This document shows, piece by piece, positions 44,398 through 56,536 of a stretch of DNA of 64,000 nucleotides. This stretch comes from Suillus spraguei. Lineage: Eukaryota; Basidiomycota; Agaricomycetes; Boletales; Suillaceae. Position 1 is the first letter of the stretch. Every line of letters begins with the position of its first letter. The notes below the pieces were generated by a model. That model was not told where the DNA came from. It saw only the letters and a program-made list of their open reading frames with translations, and did no database searches. The stretch is from contig JABCPU010000069.1 in the NCBI GenBank assembly GCA_016800925.1, positions 124,001-188,000 of the forward strand. The letters run 5' to 3'. A program made the position numbers and the translations under genes.

Positions 44398-45621
44398 GGA
44401 AGCAATCAACCAGATACAGCTTTGAAGGGCGAATTGCAAGAATCTTGAAAGAAGTGCGAGCCTCTTGAATAGGTTTGTTTTCAAGCACTAAGAATTAGCG
44501 AATTCATGAGACCTAGCTAAGACATTGGTCCAGGTGGCACAGTGAGTGACAAATCAAAAACATTACGGCTGCCGGTGAGGAATCAGGATGTTGGCAATAC
44601 ATGGTGCGTTGAAACGGAAATTATCATGGCTCGAGAAGGCACTATGAATGCTGATCGGCGGGCCCGTCTATTACTTGCTACACGGCGGTATTCCGGAAAG
44701 ATAAGAGCAAAGGCTCCACAGGTGACCATGCCAACTGAGGGAATCAACGAAATACCATATGACCGAGGCTTCATTATGTACAGCCTAGAATCTTTTTAGT
44801 GTAGCGGTTGCAAGTACCACAGGTCTGTTGGCAAGCAAACTGTTACATTGGCTTACCTGAGTTCCCACATCACCATAAATACTGCGGAAATCAAGGGTGA
44901 GCTTTGATTGTCACTGCCTTTTGGGCTAACGGTCGGGGGACGACAGTCTGGGCTAGTACAAATGGACTGTGGCAACTCGTTATGTAAGCATGTATGGTTA
45001 TGTCTTGAGCGCACTGCCAGCTCATGCGGAGTTCTGGAGTTCAACGTTCAACGTTCAGGAGACCAGTCTGGAAGAATAGGACGTCGAGGACTGGTGCGTC
45101 CGCGGCGCTACGATTACTTACATAAAATTACATTCAGGTATTGATAGTGGTCGGGGTCCTCGCCGATACTATTGTGGCTCAGCGCCTATGGAAGTATGCC
45201 TCATTACCCGAACATATATCTCAAAATCGCAACAACCTGCTTTTTAGTGCAATTTTAATTTTCAGATGACAGTGATCATCAGGCTCCTTATCTTTTTGTA
45301 TGTGTCATATTCACCATGGAGGTATTTAATTGCAGCGATTGCCACGACAGGCTGTCATAATGATGTCGGAGTACTCTCCTAGCCAGACATTTATAAACAC
45401 AGGAAGATAGTCTATATGCTTTCCACAGGTCCAGACTCCAGCGTATGAGACCTAGCGGTTACTAGCTCACCGATAGCACTTTCTTTTGTTTGAAATTAGA
45501 GCTCGCCGAACTTCCGAGTTCACTTGTCCATTGAGCGCTAAACTCCTTACTAACGCCGTAATCTTTTGTGACATCAGAGCGTGTTGTCAGTCTGTGCCGA
45601 CTCTGCGGAATTACCACCAGG
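44398..45621. promoter_or_regulatory. Shared divergent promoter region nrt2 / niiA
   Basis: 1.2 kb between two divergently transcribed starts. HGATAR-type motifs: TGATAG near 45136, TTATCT (AGATAA reverse) near 45288, AGATAG near 45408 and CGATAG near 45471. A CCGCGG near 45099 is close to the NirA/NIT4-type CTCCGHGG core but not a full match. The open frame at 44542-44799 lacks family features and is not called. The layout suggests coordinated induction of transporter and nitrite reductase by nitrate and nitrogen limitation (inference). Confidence 0.45.
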
Positions 45622-48600
45622 ATGGCCTCCCCAGAAAAACAAGTGATACATCCTGAGGATAGTATTTCCATGAATCAGGGTGCGCGGAGGACTGTTTTTG
45701 TGGTCGGTCTGGGGATGGTGGGGATAGGTAAGTTGAAACCAGAGATAAGATCAAGTTGGCTTATACTTTGTGTAAAGCCTTTATCGAAAAAATGCTGGCC
45801 TTGGATGCGGATAAACGATACCGCTTGGTGACATGCGGCGAAGGTAAGCGAAATTATCTTACTATCTACTGTGGAAACCTACCATGTCATGGTGAAATGA
45901 AATATGAACTGACCCGTCGCTTGTTAGAGTCCCATTTGGCGTACAATCGTGTTGCACTCACTGACTATTTTCAACACCGCTCTGTCGAGAAACTCTATCT
46001 AAATCAAGGTGGCGTATTTGATAGCACATTCATACCCTGATGTGTATCTTACGGTGACTGATTATCCGCTTCCAACAGTGGAGTGGTATGCTCAACAAGA
46101 TCCGGAGCACTTTCTTTTCCACACTGGAGAACAGGTTACCTCCTTAGATACTGTCGCGCGTTCTGTTACGACCAGCAAAGGGCGCAAGATAAGTTATGAT
46201 TACTGCATTCTTGCCACTGGCTCCGAAAGCACTCTCCCGACATATGTTTCCCCAGTCAAAGCTGAGCGAGCTCGAGGAATATTCGTTTATAGAAATATCT
46301 CTGATCTCGACACAATATTGTCGTATTCTGAACAGGAACACGTTAAAGGTGGCCGAGTGCGTATAATACAACCTAAAACATACCTGCATGGTGGACTCAT
46401 TTTCTCTACTCAGGCCGTTGTCGTTGGGGGCGGTCTTATCGGGCTGGAGGCCGCGAAAGCAGTGTTTGACCTGTAAGTGTTCTTCCCGCCAATTCTTTCC
46501 TCATTGAAAATTCGCGAGACAGTGAGACAATATCAGAAGTCGTGATTATCAACCGTCAACTTTTCCCGTTATCGCGCCAACTCGATGATGAAGGTGGAGA
46601 AATTGTCCTTCGACGGATTGAAGCCATGGGCGTCCGAGTCCTCACTAGGACGTTTGTCAAAGATGTCATCACTTTAGATGGGGTCTTAACTGGTCTCAGT
46701 CTGTCACATGATCAATATCTCAAGGCTGAGATGGTCATTCATGCTATTGGCATCACTCCTCGAGACGACCTGGCCCGTCAGGCCGGCCTGAAATGCGCTG
46801 AGAAAGGAGGTATAGTTATCAACGACCTGTTACAGACCAGCGCCCAAGATGTCTATGCAATCGGCGAGTGCGCGAGCTGGAAGGGTAACACTTATGGTCT
46901 CATTGCACCTGGGGGTGAGAGCACTTGCATTCATTCATTGGTTGCTACTGATGGTATCATTAGTGGAGATGGCTGACATCCTATCATTCAATTTCACCCA
47001 AGTTGAGACTGACCTCGGTGGCTTCAAACCAAGGGTGATGGTAGGTAACCATCCCTGCGTTTGCGCTATCTGTTCATTATAAAATTATCAGAACATGCCT
47101 GACCTCTCAACGAAGCTCAAACTGATGGGAGTCGATGTCAGTTATGATACTTTGCACTTATCACTACTCTACATCACTCGATATTAGGTTGCTTCCTTCG
47201 GTGATTACTTTGCCGACAAGCGCAGTGCTCGGGGTGTCCTCATCAGCGAGGTGGCAGTTGCAGAGCCTCTTACTCGAGACAAAGCCGAGAAAGCCATCAA
47301 CGCGAAGGAGGGCGAAGTTGCAATCAACACTGTCACTACGGGGATGAAGCGCGAAAGCCGCAAGGCCGCACCGGATGGTCCTATTGAGTGCTTGACTTAT
47401 CGTGATCCGTTCTCATATATCTATAAGAAGTGAGTTACCAAGACGAAAGTTTGTTGTATAATGTTCACGGAAGTGTAGATACATCTTCACCGCCGACGGC
47501 AAGTACCTATTGGGTGGCATGATGGTTGGTGATACATCCGACTACGTGAAACTCGTGTCTTTAGTCAAGAAGAAGGTGAAGTTCGCAAATATTTTCTTCC
47601 CTGGCATCCCCGCTGATGCTAAAGGGTAGAAAGTGCTAGAGGAGCCACCTTCCAGGTTCATTATTGGATCGGGCTCCAAAGGCTCGGACGACAGCGCTGA
47701 CCTCGACGACGACACACAGATCTGCAGTTGCCACGTAAGTATCCTATCTTCTGTATGACAAAGCTCACACATTCTGATTTGATTGCAGAATGTCACAAAG
47801 GGCGCAATTGTCGAATCCGTGAAAGCAGGTGTTACCACTTTTTCAGACCTCAAGGCAAAAACAAAAATTGGTGCTGGATGCGGTGGATGTGTGCCTTTTG
47901 CCACAAACATATTCAAGGTATTTTGATTTTCTCTTCATCACAAACATCCTGACCCGAGAACTTGTAGGCAGAGATGAAGAAAGCAGGACATGCTTTGTCA
48001 AACCACCTTTGTCCCCACTTTGCTATGGGTCGACAAGAGCTCTTCAGCGTCGTTAAGTGTGTCTACGGATTGTATCCTGAAAAATTAAAATTCACTTATG
48101 GCATTTGCTAGGATACGCAAGTTGAAAACGTTTCCAGAGATCATGAAGGCTGTTGGTGTGAAGCAAGATTCACTCGGATGCGAGATATGCAAGCCTGCTA
48201 TCGGTAGGGAATAGTAGTGTTTATCTGTACAATGCTCAAGCTGCCTAGGTTCTATCCTGTCGTCATTGTATAACGAGCTCGTGATGGCACCTATACACCA
48301 CGCCAACCAAGACACCAACGACAAATACCTTGCTAACATTCAAAGGAATGGTGAGTCCCGGTTTGCTCACGTTTGTATCTCCTTTTGAACTACATGTTGT
48401 CAGGTACATTTTCTGTTGTTCCTCGAATTGCTGGAGGAGAAGTTGGTACAATTTCTTTCCGTTTGTGGGCAAAAATTCATTTGTGACTTTGAGATCACGC
48501 CGGACAAACTCATTGTTCTCGGACAAGTCGCAAATAAATGTGCGATGTCATTGCTGCATATTGTTCATGCACTCATGCTATACTGGCAGACAAGTTGTAC

Positions 48601-50411
48601 AGCAAAATTACAGGAGCGTGAGTGCATTGTATTGTGCAGGTGTTACATGTGAAAATTTGATGTTTACGGTACCAGGCAGCGCATTGACCTCTTTGGGGCC
48701 CATAAACAAGATCTTCCAGACATTTGGGAGGAACTCGTCGCCGCAGGATTCGAAAGTGGACATGCTTATGGTGCGATAAAACCTGTTAGTCGATTCAAGT
48801 CTGTCGCGTTGACTAACCATGATCCAGGAAAGGCCTTGCGGACTGTAAAGTCTTGCGTTGGTACCACATGGTGCCGCTACGGAATCGGCGATTCTGTCGG
48901 AAGTTCGTGTAATGCTGCGTGTGATAAGTTTTATCAACTGAATGAGATGTACAGTGGCCATTCACCTTGAAGGACGGTACAAGGGCGTTCGTTCGCCTCA
49001 CAAGCTCAAGGGCGGTGTGAGCGGTTGCGTTCGAGAGTGTGCAGAAGCACAGTCCAAAGACTTCGGCTTGATCGCAACTGAAAGGGTTGGAATAGTACGT
49101 GCTCTTCACTACATTATAAATCCACGAATTAAAACTACCTCAGTTTTTGTCGGCGGAAATGGTGGATCCAATCCGAGACATGCAACGCTGTTCGCTACAG
49201 ATGTTCCTCCGTCAAAGGTTATCCACATCCTTGATCGGTTTATAATGTACTATATCCACACTGCGGACAAGCTCATGAGAACTGCGAGATGGATAGAACA
49301 GTTTGATGGTGGTATTGAGGTCTGTCGCATGAGCATCGTACAATCTTTTCTATGCATATTGATATTGCGTTACGCAGCGACTCAAAAAAATTCTCCTCGA
49401 TGACGAGCTCGGTATCTGTGCGGATCTGGAGAGGGAAATGGGTGAGCTTATTGGATCTTATGCGGATGAATGGAAAGCTGTAGTCAATGATCCTGCGAAG
49501 AGACGTCAGTTCCGTCAGTTCGTCAACACCGTTAGTGGAGCCGCATATTTGGGGAATGCATGTCATGATACTAATGATAACTCTTGTATAGGATGAACGT
49601 CGCTCTCAAACGGAAGTCATCACAGAGCGAGGGCAGGAACGTCCAGCAGACTGGCCGAAACGGGTACCTCCCACCAAGTTTGGTGAATCAGTCATTGTGG
49701 CTCCAAAATCTGAGTGGGAGTGGCGAAAGTTGGCTACTGTCCACGATCTTACGCCAACTGATGATGCCACCACGTAGGTTCTTAGGCACATTTGTCCGCC
49801 TGACACTGAGACCTTCGCCTTCTCAGGTCTGTTGCTGTCAAGTATGGTGACTCGCAATTAGCCATCTTTCACATTCCCAGACGTGGTTACTTTGCCACGC
49901 AACAGGTACAGTCCATCTCACTCCCTTTCTGAACATATTTCGAGATTAATTTAATTTTGCAGATGTGCCCACACAAGCGTGCCTTCGTGCTCGATCACGG
50001 AATCGTCGGCGACGACCTGGATGGCAATCTCTACGTCTCATGCAAGTTCCATGTGTTATCTGGTTTCTGCTCGTCTTTTGAAGTGTCTGTTGCTCAGGTC
50101 CTTTGCACAAACGGAACTTTCGCCTTACAGACGGCAAATGTTTGAACGATGAAGATTTTTCCATCATTCCATTTGATGTGAAGCAAGAAGACGATGATCT
50201 CCTCGTGCTCCTCCCCGATTCAGATAGTTTGGATACAGCCATCGGAACAAGTAAATGGATGGTCAAACAAGCCTCGGCTGAGCTTTCTTCACGCGGTGGT
50301 GGAGAAGGGATCGAAATTGCCGGTGTCGGAATTGGTTTATCTGAACGTGGGTCTGCGTGCAGTGGAGGACAACGTTCGTGTAGTGGTGGAAATGCGTCAC
50401 TGGATTGGTGA
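45622..50411 (+). CDS. niiA: Nitrite reductase [NAD(P)H], with C-terminal Rieske domain
   Basis: Reduces nitrite to ammonium with six electrons. The start at 45622 ([17 protein letters not shown]) leads into the FAD-binding VVGLGMVGI(A)FIEKML motif. Then come [16 protein letters not shown], the second nucleotide-binding motif [18 protein letters not shown] and [14 protein letters not shown] bfd-like [2Fe-2S] module has ICSCHNVTKG and [12 protein letters not shown]. The sulfite/nitrite reductase core has the 4Fe-4S/siroheme Cys pairs [11 protein letters not shown] and [22 protein letters not shown]-terminal Rieske domain has [17 protein letters not shown] and, across intron 50042-50097, CPLHKRNF. 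The tail reads [10 protein letters not shown] and ends ASLDW at 50409-50411. The Rieske second motif is intact only if the GC-AG intron is used. About 1,100 residues, usual for fungal niiA. Convergent with SYG1. Confidence 0.95.
50042..50097 (+). other. niiA: Predicted GC-AG intron in niiA
   Basis: The exon ends TCA T at 50041, the intron starts GCAAGT (the strong GC-donor consensus) and ends GCTCAG at 50097, and the next exon starts GT CCT TTG CAC. The join makes SCPLHKRNF, the second Rieske ligand motif. No GT donor here gives a frame containing CPLH. Confidence 0.8.
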
Positions 50412-50909
50412 TTCGATGGCACCTGTCGTCATTTATATTGTGCACAAAAACAATTGTAACACTTTTGAAATTCCAATAATAGCTGATCATAGCTGACTGA
50501 CACGTACATCTTATGGTATAACTCGTGTAGACCAACGCTTCAAAGTGTCACATGTTGTGCCATAGAGTAATATCGATGTCAGCCCGTAATCTACTTCCCA
50601 TATCGCGATCAGATGTATCACCAGTAGATCATGTATATCTAAATTAGTGCGATCGGTGCCCAAGGGGCGATGTCTTCGTTCAGCTTTCTCGCATGTTATT
50701 CCTCGCCCAGCCTCAGGCTCGTACCCACCGCAGCTGGAGAGGTTCGAGGGTCTATGAACATCAAGCGTTATGCTGTAAAAAAAAAGACGCGATAAATTCA
50801 AACTCATGAGGGATAAGGTTATGCTGGGTTTGAATAGTTGAATAGTCACGTGGTATCTATTACATAACGCTTGATATTCCCTCGAACCTGGGTACGAGCC
50901 TGGTCCAGC
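50412..50909. other. niiA / SYG1 3'-3' intergenic region
   Basis: About 500 bases between convergent genes; the only structure seen is the inverted repeat at 50714-50902. No gene. Confidence 0.6.
50714..50902. repeat. Imperfect inverted repeat between niiA and SYG1
   Basis: Left arm 50714-50772 (CAGGCTCGTACCCA, then GGTTCGAGGG, then ATCAAGCGTTATG) and right arm 50863-50902 (CATAACGCTTGAT, TCCCTCGAACC, TGGGTACGAGCCTG) are complementary over about 40 bases, with a 13-base insertion in the left arm and about 90 bases between the arms. The right arm reaches close to the SYG1 stop codon, so a SYG1 transcript 3' end could fold into a long hairpin. Confidence 0.75.
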
Positions 50910-53900
50910 CTAGGCTTTGTCGTCATCGTCATCGTCCTCATTTTGAGGATTATCGAACAAATATGGCAACGGAACCTCGCGCGTAATTCGGTATTGATCC
51001 ATATTACCAAGATGTTCATTCTCGAGACGGTCTGTCAGGCATCGAGGATTAGTGAGTTATATCGAAAGATGAAGACACTGACAGAAATTCCACATAATTC
51101 TTCTCGTCATCTCCATTAGGGCAGTCACGAATGACCGGATATTAAAGTATGGCCAACTAGGTATGTAGAAGACCCAGAGAAAACGAATAGAAAAGTTCAT
51201 GACCTATGGTAGATTGTTTAGCGAAGGGAGCTACGAGAATATATTCTACTCACCATAGCAACATAGTACAGCTGAATAGAATAAAAATTCGGAACATTTG
51301 ATCTAGTAAAAGGTAGAACGCACCGGAATCTGGGATGTGTACACCAACTCCCGCCTGAGGAGGGGGTATTTAGCGCGGGGTTTGCAGATAGACCAATCCA
51401 TCACAAAGTCCTGCGTGAAGTTGACAATGTATATACCCTTGACTGTTCGTGAACTCACCCATGCACACCCATATAGTGAATAGATAACTGCTGACAAACA
51501 CCAGAGAATGAAAGAAGCACCGCGGTCAATGTCCCCTGGAGAAGATCAGATGAGAGTGGGGACGCGAAAAGGCAGCCTACCATCGCGTTTCCAAAGATAA
51601 TAACAGAGGTAGTATACTGTACCCATCCCGTACTTGCCGGCCTGTACATACAACCAAGACGTAAGCTCTTTTAAAGTGCTTCCATTTGATAGTGAGGACT
51701 TACGTTGATGAGATGAGTAGGTAACTTTGAATCCCTGTAACGTCTAACACTCTGCATAAGACGCAGTAGGAACGGTAACATAGCAAGTACAAAGTAAGGA
51801 CCCCAATTTGATTCCGGTCCACAAGTACTCCACGCATCTTGAACCGCAGGGTCGTACGCAGACGAGACTTTGTCCCTTGGCACCAAACTAGACATCTGAG
51901 AGGAGGAAAAGAAGCGCGAGACAACTGTCATGGAAGTATTTAAACTAGGCAACGATCCGGAGGTAGACGACGCATTGGCATCGGAGGAGACATAAGGAAA
52001 GTATCGGGAATAGAAACACCCAACAAAGTATAGTTCGAAAAACTATAGATAAGACTGCAAAACTGATCGCTGTGAAGGCTGAGATGAATGATACAATCGC
52101 GTGGAATTGTAGATACTAACCCGAGCCAGAAATCCGTGAACTGTCAATACGTCAATCACATGATAAGCGCCACATAATACGAACGTACTTCAACGCCCCA
52201 TAAACCGCTAACACCTAGTCTTGCAATGCTCTTGATAAGCCACCATCGTGAATGACCCCAGAGAACGTTCTATGCATTTCCAAAAACATGTCAGCTCGAA
52301 TTGGAGACACAAATAACGTGACCTTGCCGGAATGGGATTGAACACAACAATAAGTACAAGGCCAAGCCACACAAGCGGCCAGATGAGTGGAGGGCCAACT
52401 TGAATGAATGATAGCATAAAGCAGTATGCTAGTGCACACAATAGGAAAGCAGGAAGCTAATGTGAAGTTGAATCAATGAACCTCATAGAATGACAAGGTG
52501 CCAAACCTCAAAATACTCGCGATGATCAAGCCGAGATCGTACATTAAGCTCTTCGAAAGAAGGTCAATACGAGGGAGATAAACAAGACAAGCTATGCTCA
52601 CCAAATATGAAGACATAGTTGATTCTTTCCCTGGCCCACACCACGAGGTTCAAACCGACGAGCAACACGAGCAATGTGGGGATTAACAAAATAGAGTAGA
52701 TGTAAAGTAGGATATTCCATGAATGCAATGTGGTAGTAGTACTGTCACGCAGACCTGTAGGTGAGATAAAATTATTGTGGTCGTCAGCATGAAGAAAACA
52801 GGACGTACATGCCACGAAACCGATGACCGTCACCGGTATAGATGACCCAAGCAACACGCCCGTGCAAAACGTGCTAAAATGATGGGATTTCTGGGTCGCA
52901 CCAACACGAAGATGAGTGACCGCTTTCTTCTTGTCACCACGTTCTGCGATAACATGTAGAAAGAGAAAAGCCAAAACCTTTGAGCGACATACCAAATCTT
53001 GCGGCAAAGAGCTCTTCCATCTCTTTAAGCATTGAGCTGACCATTGCGCCAGAAGCAAAAGCCGAGGGCTCAACCTGACCATTGTATAACATTAAGATGC
53101 TACAAGAGGTATCAGAAAAGTCTTACCCTTTCCTTCATGTAAGCTGCTTGAGCAGGAATCTGTGTAATCTTCTCATACTTTTTGACAGCTTTGCGAAAAC
53201 CAGTGAGGTTCAGTATCTGTTTGATTTCGATTTTCGATGATAAATACGCAGAGTGATAAATAAGTGAGAGGCGTGCAGTCGTTAGCATGAATGATCGAGA
53301 TAATCAGCAGGATGGGACCAGTCACGTACACGGTAATTATTCAGTGCCTCGAGTCCACTGGACAAGGAAAGAAGTCAGCCTCCGCCGGCATGCGATTATT
53401 AGAAGAAAGGAGAAATAGCCCGGAAACCGGCAATGCAAACGGGACATACCGGTAGTACTCCACGACAGCCTTCTTGAGGCGTTTCTTCGCATTCTGGTAC
53501 TCCTGTGGGCTTGTGAAGGGCACGTTGTTATTTTTCAACGGGACATTGCCATTTGCCTTTGTATGTGGGATTGAACGATTGCTCCTGAGCGATCCAACTT
53601 GGGTTGAATCACCTGCGGTAGACGCAGGAGTTGGTGCCATGGTTGTACGTTCGGAAGTTCCTCCATCTTCAGTGGTGACCGAATGACCTGTTTCCACAAT
53701 GACTGAGATTAGGGGTCCGCTCTGTTGGCCCTTTCCACTGCAATGATCAATACATACCTCCCCGATACGACTCAGAAACTACCAGCCCTGGTTGATTGTC
53801 GCTCTTGTCTCTACAATATTGGACTAGGGCAAGCAAAGGCGCTGCCAGGCATAGGTGGGCTCTTGTGGCCCAGCTCGGCGCTGTGACATTTGCATTAGAT

Positions 53901-54962
53901 TCCTGCACACACATAGAGTTAGGATATCTCAAAAAATAATGAAAGGAAGCGCATATATGCGGAACGGTAGACTGACATAGTACTTCTTTCGATGAAGCCC
54001 GAGTTCATTAAGCTGCTCCTTGAGCAGCTTGCCGCGGTCTCGCATTTCCTTCTCTCGCTCGGCATAAAAAGAGTCGACTTTCTCCAATTCAGAATCTAAT
54101 AGCTCGAAAAAATTTGCATGAAGTGGTGGTAGTAGAGGAAGAAGCATGTGTAAGGCAGTAGGAACAGCTGAAGAACCTGCTGGTCTAATGAGGTTTCTAC
54201 GCAACAGACTGAAGACGTCTAAACTGACCTGCATCACGGAAAAAGGGAAACATGAGTGGCGAGTGCACAGTCTTCGGAGACAAAGGAGTTTCCTGCGAAG
54301 GAGCCTGTGATGATGAGCCTGTATGATGAGGTGGAAAACTATGCATTGGAAAGCTGAGTGATGAACCTGTCAAAAGCATCTATCAAATAAAACTTAGCAT
54401 ACGATGCTGAAACTGCTCACGCATCCGGCTATTCCTCCGTTGGACTTGAGTCGCAGAAAGAGTTGAATTCCTTCCATCAGGTCGTGGAAAGAATAACAAC
54501 TCTAAAGAGTACATCAAAGTGAAATGAGATGGCGAGAATTTATTCGAAATAGCCAACATACCGTTGTACTCTTCATATTCTCTGGCTTGCTTATGAACCT
54601 GATCAACATCAGTGGTTCCGGTGGTGTTCAGCCTGGCAATATGCTCTGCACGAATTGCACCGATGCACTTTTTTAGGCAGCGATAATCACTGAAAGAGAA
54701 CCGTAGTGAGAATAACGTTAGTGGGGATGATCGATCGGCACACGCAAAACGTAACGCAGAAGTGGGACGCACATGTATGCCCTTTTCCACTCAGGAGTCT
54801 GCAACAAGATAACATTCAGTATACGCATCACCGATACAAGGTTGGTTGGTTTGAATTGATGGACTAACTTGTGTATCGTTAAGGTAACTGGAGTTAAAAT
54901 GAGTCGCACAAAATGAGCACAAGCAGGAGTATTGAAGACCGGATTCACCGTGCAAACTTCAT
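50910..54962 (-). CDS. SYG1: SYG1/XPR1-type SPX-EXS membrane protein (phosphate exporter family)
   Basis: Exons from 54962 join, across three short introns, as MKFARYLNDTQTPEWKRAYI followed by DYRCLKKCIGAIRAEHIARL, the classic start of an SPX domain (inositol-pyrophosphate sensing). SPX continues with FFELLDSELEKVDSFYAERE (54130-54050) and a second helical part (KRLKKAVVEYYRYV, about 53480). Several membrane helices follow from 53080 down. The EXS domain is near the end: DFVMDWSICKPRAKYPLLRR, ELVYTSQIPLYYVAM and MNFSIRFLWVFYIPSWPYF, then a helical tail TRRIMWNFYRLENEHLGNMD. The C-terminus is an acidic run (EDDDDDDK) before the stop at 50910-50912. Family knowledge: XPR1/SYG1 proteins export phosphate under SPX control; whether this one exports is inferred. 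Convergent with niiA. Confidence 0.9.
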
Positions 54963-55621
54963 CAGTATCCTGTAACTTGTAAGCTGATGGACTTGGTTAG
55001 GTTTATGCTGGGGGTACTAGGAGCTTATAGGGTATGATATAATGGAATTTTTCGACTGACACGCAAGTGTAAAGGAGTTTGTTAAAAGGCTCCAGGAACG
55101 TGAATTCAAGGTGCCAGGGATCTTATGGACACCGAAATCCTGGCAAAAAGCCAAGAATGGATGTGATGATCAAAATGCCATAGGCAAAATATTGATTAGT
55201 GCACGTTCCTAGAATTGCCATGGTCAACATCTATAGATGACGAGATTGTGGCGACAGAGGACGGTGCCTGTATTGAGGAAAAAATATACAACCGACAGCC
55301 AGCCAGGTTTGACCTCAATTTCCAAACGACTGTGCTTACCTATCTCGCTTCTGACGCGTCCAATTTCCAGCACACGACCTCTGTAACGTGGCGAAAGCTG
55401 GTTTAGTCTTCTGTCGATGACCAAACGCTCATTTGAGAGAGATAGAGTATCTATAATTGTGTACCAATAAAATGTGGTGCCCTATGAGCCATAGGATATG
55501 GTAACGAATTTAGTTGTCGGATGAATAGACAAAGGATGATAATGTCGAAGTATACTTAGTATTAAGTAAGTTAGTTCATTTCAATTGGTGAGAAAACTAG
55601 ACCTGACTCCGACTCGTCGAG
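54963..55621. promoter_or_regulatory. Divergent intergenic region SYG1 / HAD hydrolase
   Basis: 660 bases between divergent starts; it must hold both promoters. The small frame at 55215-55406 lacks family features and was not called. No repeat seen. Confidence 0.4.
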
Positions 55622-56536
55622 ATGCAATTGACGTCTCACAAAGTCTTGATCTTTGACGTTTATGGGACCCTCATTGACTGGGAATCCGGAATATACAATA
55701 GTCTCAAGCCACTCTTCCCCAACGACACTCCAAGAGAAGAAGTGTTGGAGAAGTATGCCACTGCGGAACTAGATCTTCAAACGAAAGATCCGAGCGTAGC
55801 ATACTCCAAGATCCTTGATCTCGTCTGGGTGCGGCTCAGTGGGCAAGCCAACACGAATCTCGGTCACGGCGGTGGACAAACCGCAGTCACAGAAGAAGGG
55901 GAGGGGGTCGGAGCATCCATTTCAGCGGCTAATTTAGATCTGGCTTACGAGTCCTTGACTCCAGCAACAAGTGATGCCGACCGCTTCGGAGCTTCCATAC
56001 CCACGTGGCAACCATTTGAAGACACCGTCCAAGCCCTCCACAGACTGAAGGAGCACTTCGCATTAGTGGTTCTCTCCAACGTGGACAACAGAAGCTTTGG
56101 CGGCACACATGAGTTACTGAAATCTAAAACTCATGAAGCTAGCAAAAGCAGATACCTGACAGAGACCCCCGACTCCCCCTTCTCACTCATCCTCACTGCT
56201 CAGCAACTTAATGCGTATAAACCAGACCTAAGGGTACTGGAAACTGCACTCCAGCAAATCTCGTCCACGCCTCGCTCCCTCTTACCGCATCCAACCCCAC
56301 CCTGGGCTGTGGAGGCACGCGAGGTGCTTGTAGTAGCAAACTCGCTTCTGCATGATATAGAGCCCGCAAATCTTCACAATCTTAATAATGTGTGGATTTC
56401 ACGCCATGAGAAGAATACCATCGGGACCAAATCTGATTTGAAGGAGCGAGGCGTGTGGACATGGAGGTTTGAAACTTTAGGTGATCTGGCAGATGCAGTT
56501 GACCAAGAAGTTAAAGAAGCGCGTGACGCTACATAG
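55622..56536 (+). CDS. HAD-superfamily hydrolase, 2-haloacid dehalogenase-like
   Basis: An intronless 304-residue frame. Motif I LIFDVYGTLIDWE contains the nucleophile Asp12 and is followed by WESGIYNSLKP, the typical start of the haloacid dehalogenase type II group. Motif II is VVLSNVDNRS (Ser152, Asn153). The motif III Lys200 lies in LNAYKPDLRVLE. The acidic metal-binding motif IV is NSLLHDIEPAN (Asp245). The order and spacing fit active HAD phosphatase/dehalogenase-like enzymes. In fungi these proteins are widespread and their substrate is mostly unknown; the name should not be read as proof of dehalogenation. The middle insertion (residues 75-120, Gly/Glu-rich) is variable in the family. 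The start at 55622 leaves only five residues before the motif I strand. Confidence 0.85.
   Translation: MQLTSHKVLIFDVYGTLIDWESGIYNSLKPLFPNDTPREEVLEKYATAELDLQTKDPSVAYSKILDLVWVRLSGQANTNLGHGGGQTAVTEEGEGVGASISAANLDLAYESLTPATSDADRFGASIPTWQPFEDTVQALHRLKEHFALVVLSNVDNRSFGGTHELLKSKTHEASKSRYLTETPDSPFSLILTAQQLNAYKPDLRVLETALQQISSTPRSLLPHPTPPWAVEAREVLVVANSLLHDIEPANLHNLNNVWISRHEKNTIGTKSDLKERGVWTWRFETLGDLADAVDQEVKEARDAT

Noticed and set aside
44542..44799. Open frame in the nrt2/niiA promoter region
   Set aside because: No domain features, and it lies within a divergent promoter; a minus frame is open over the same bases.
55215..55406. Small frame between SYG1 and the HAD gene
   Set aside because: 63 codons without motifs in a divergent promoter region; a minus frame is also open there.
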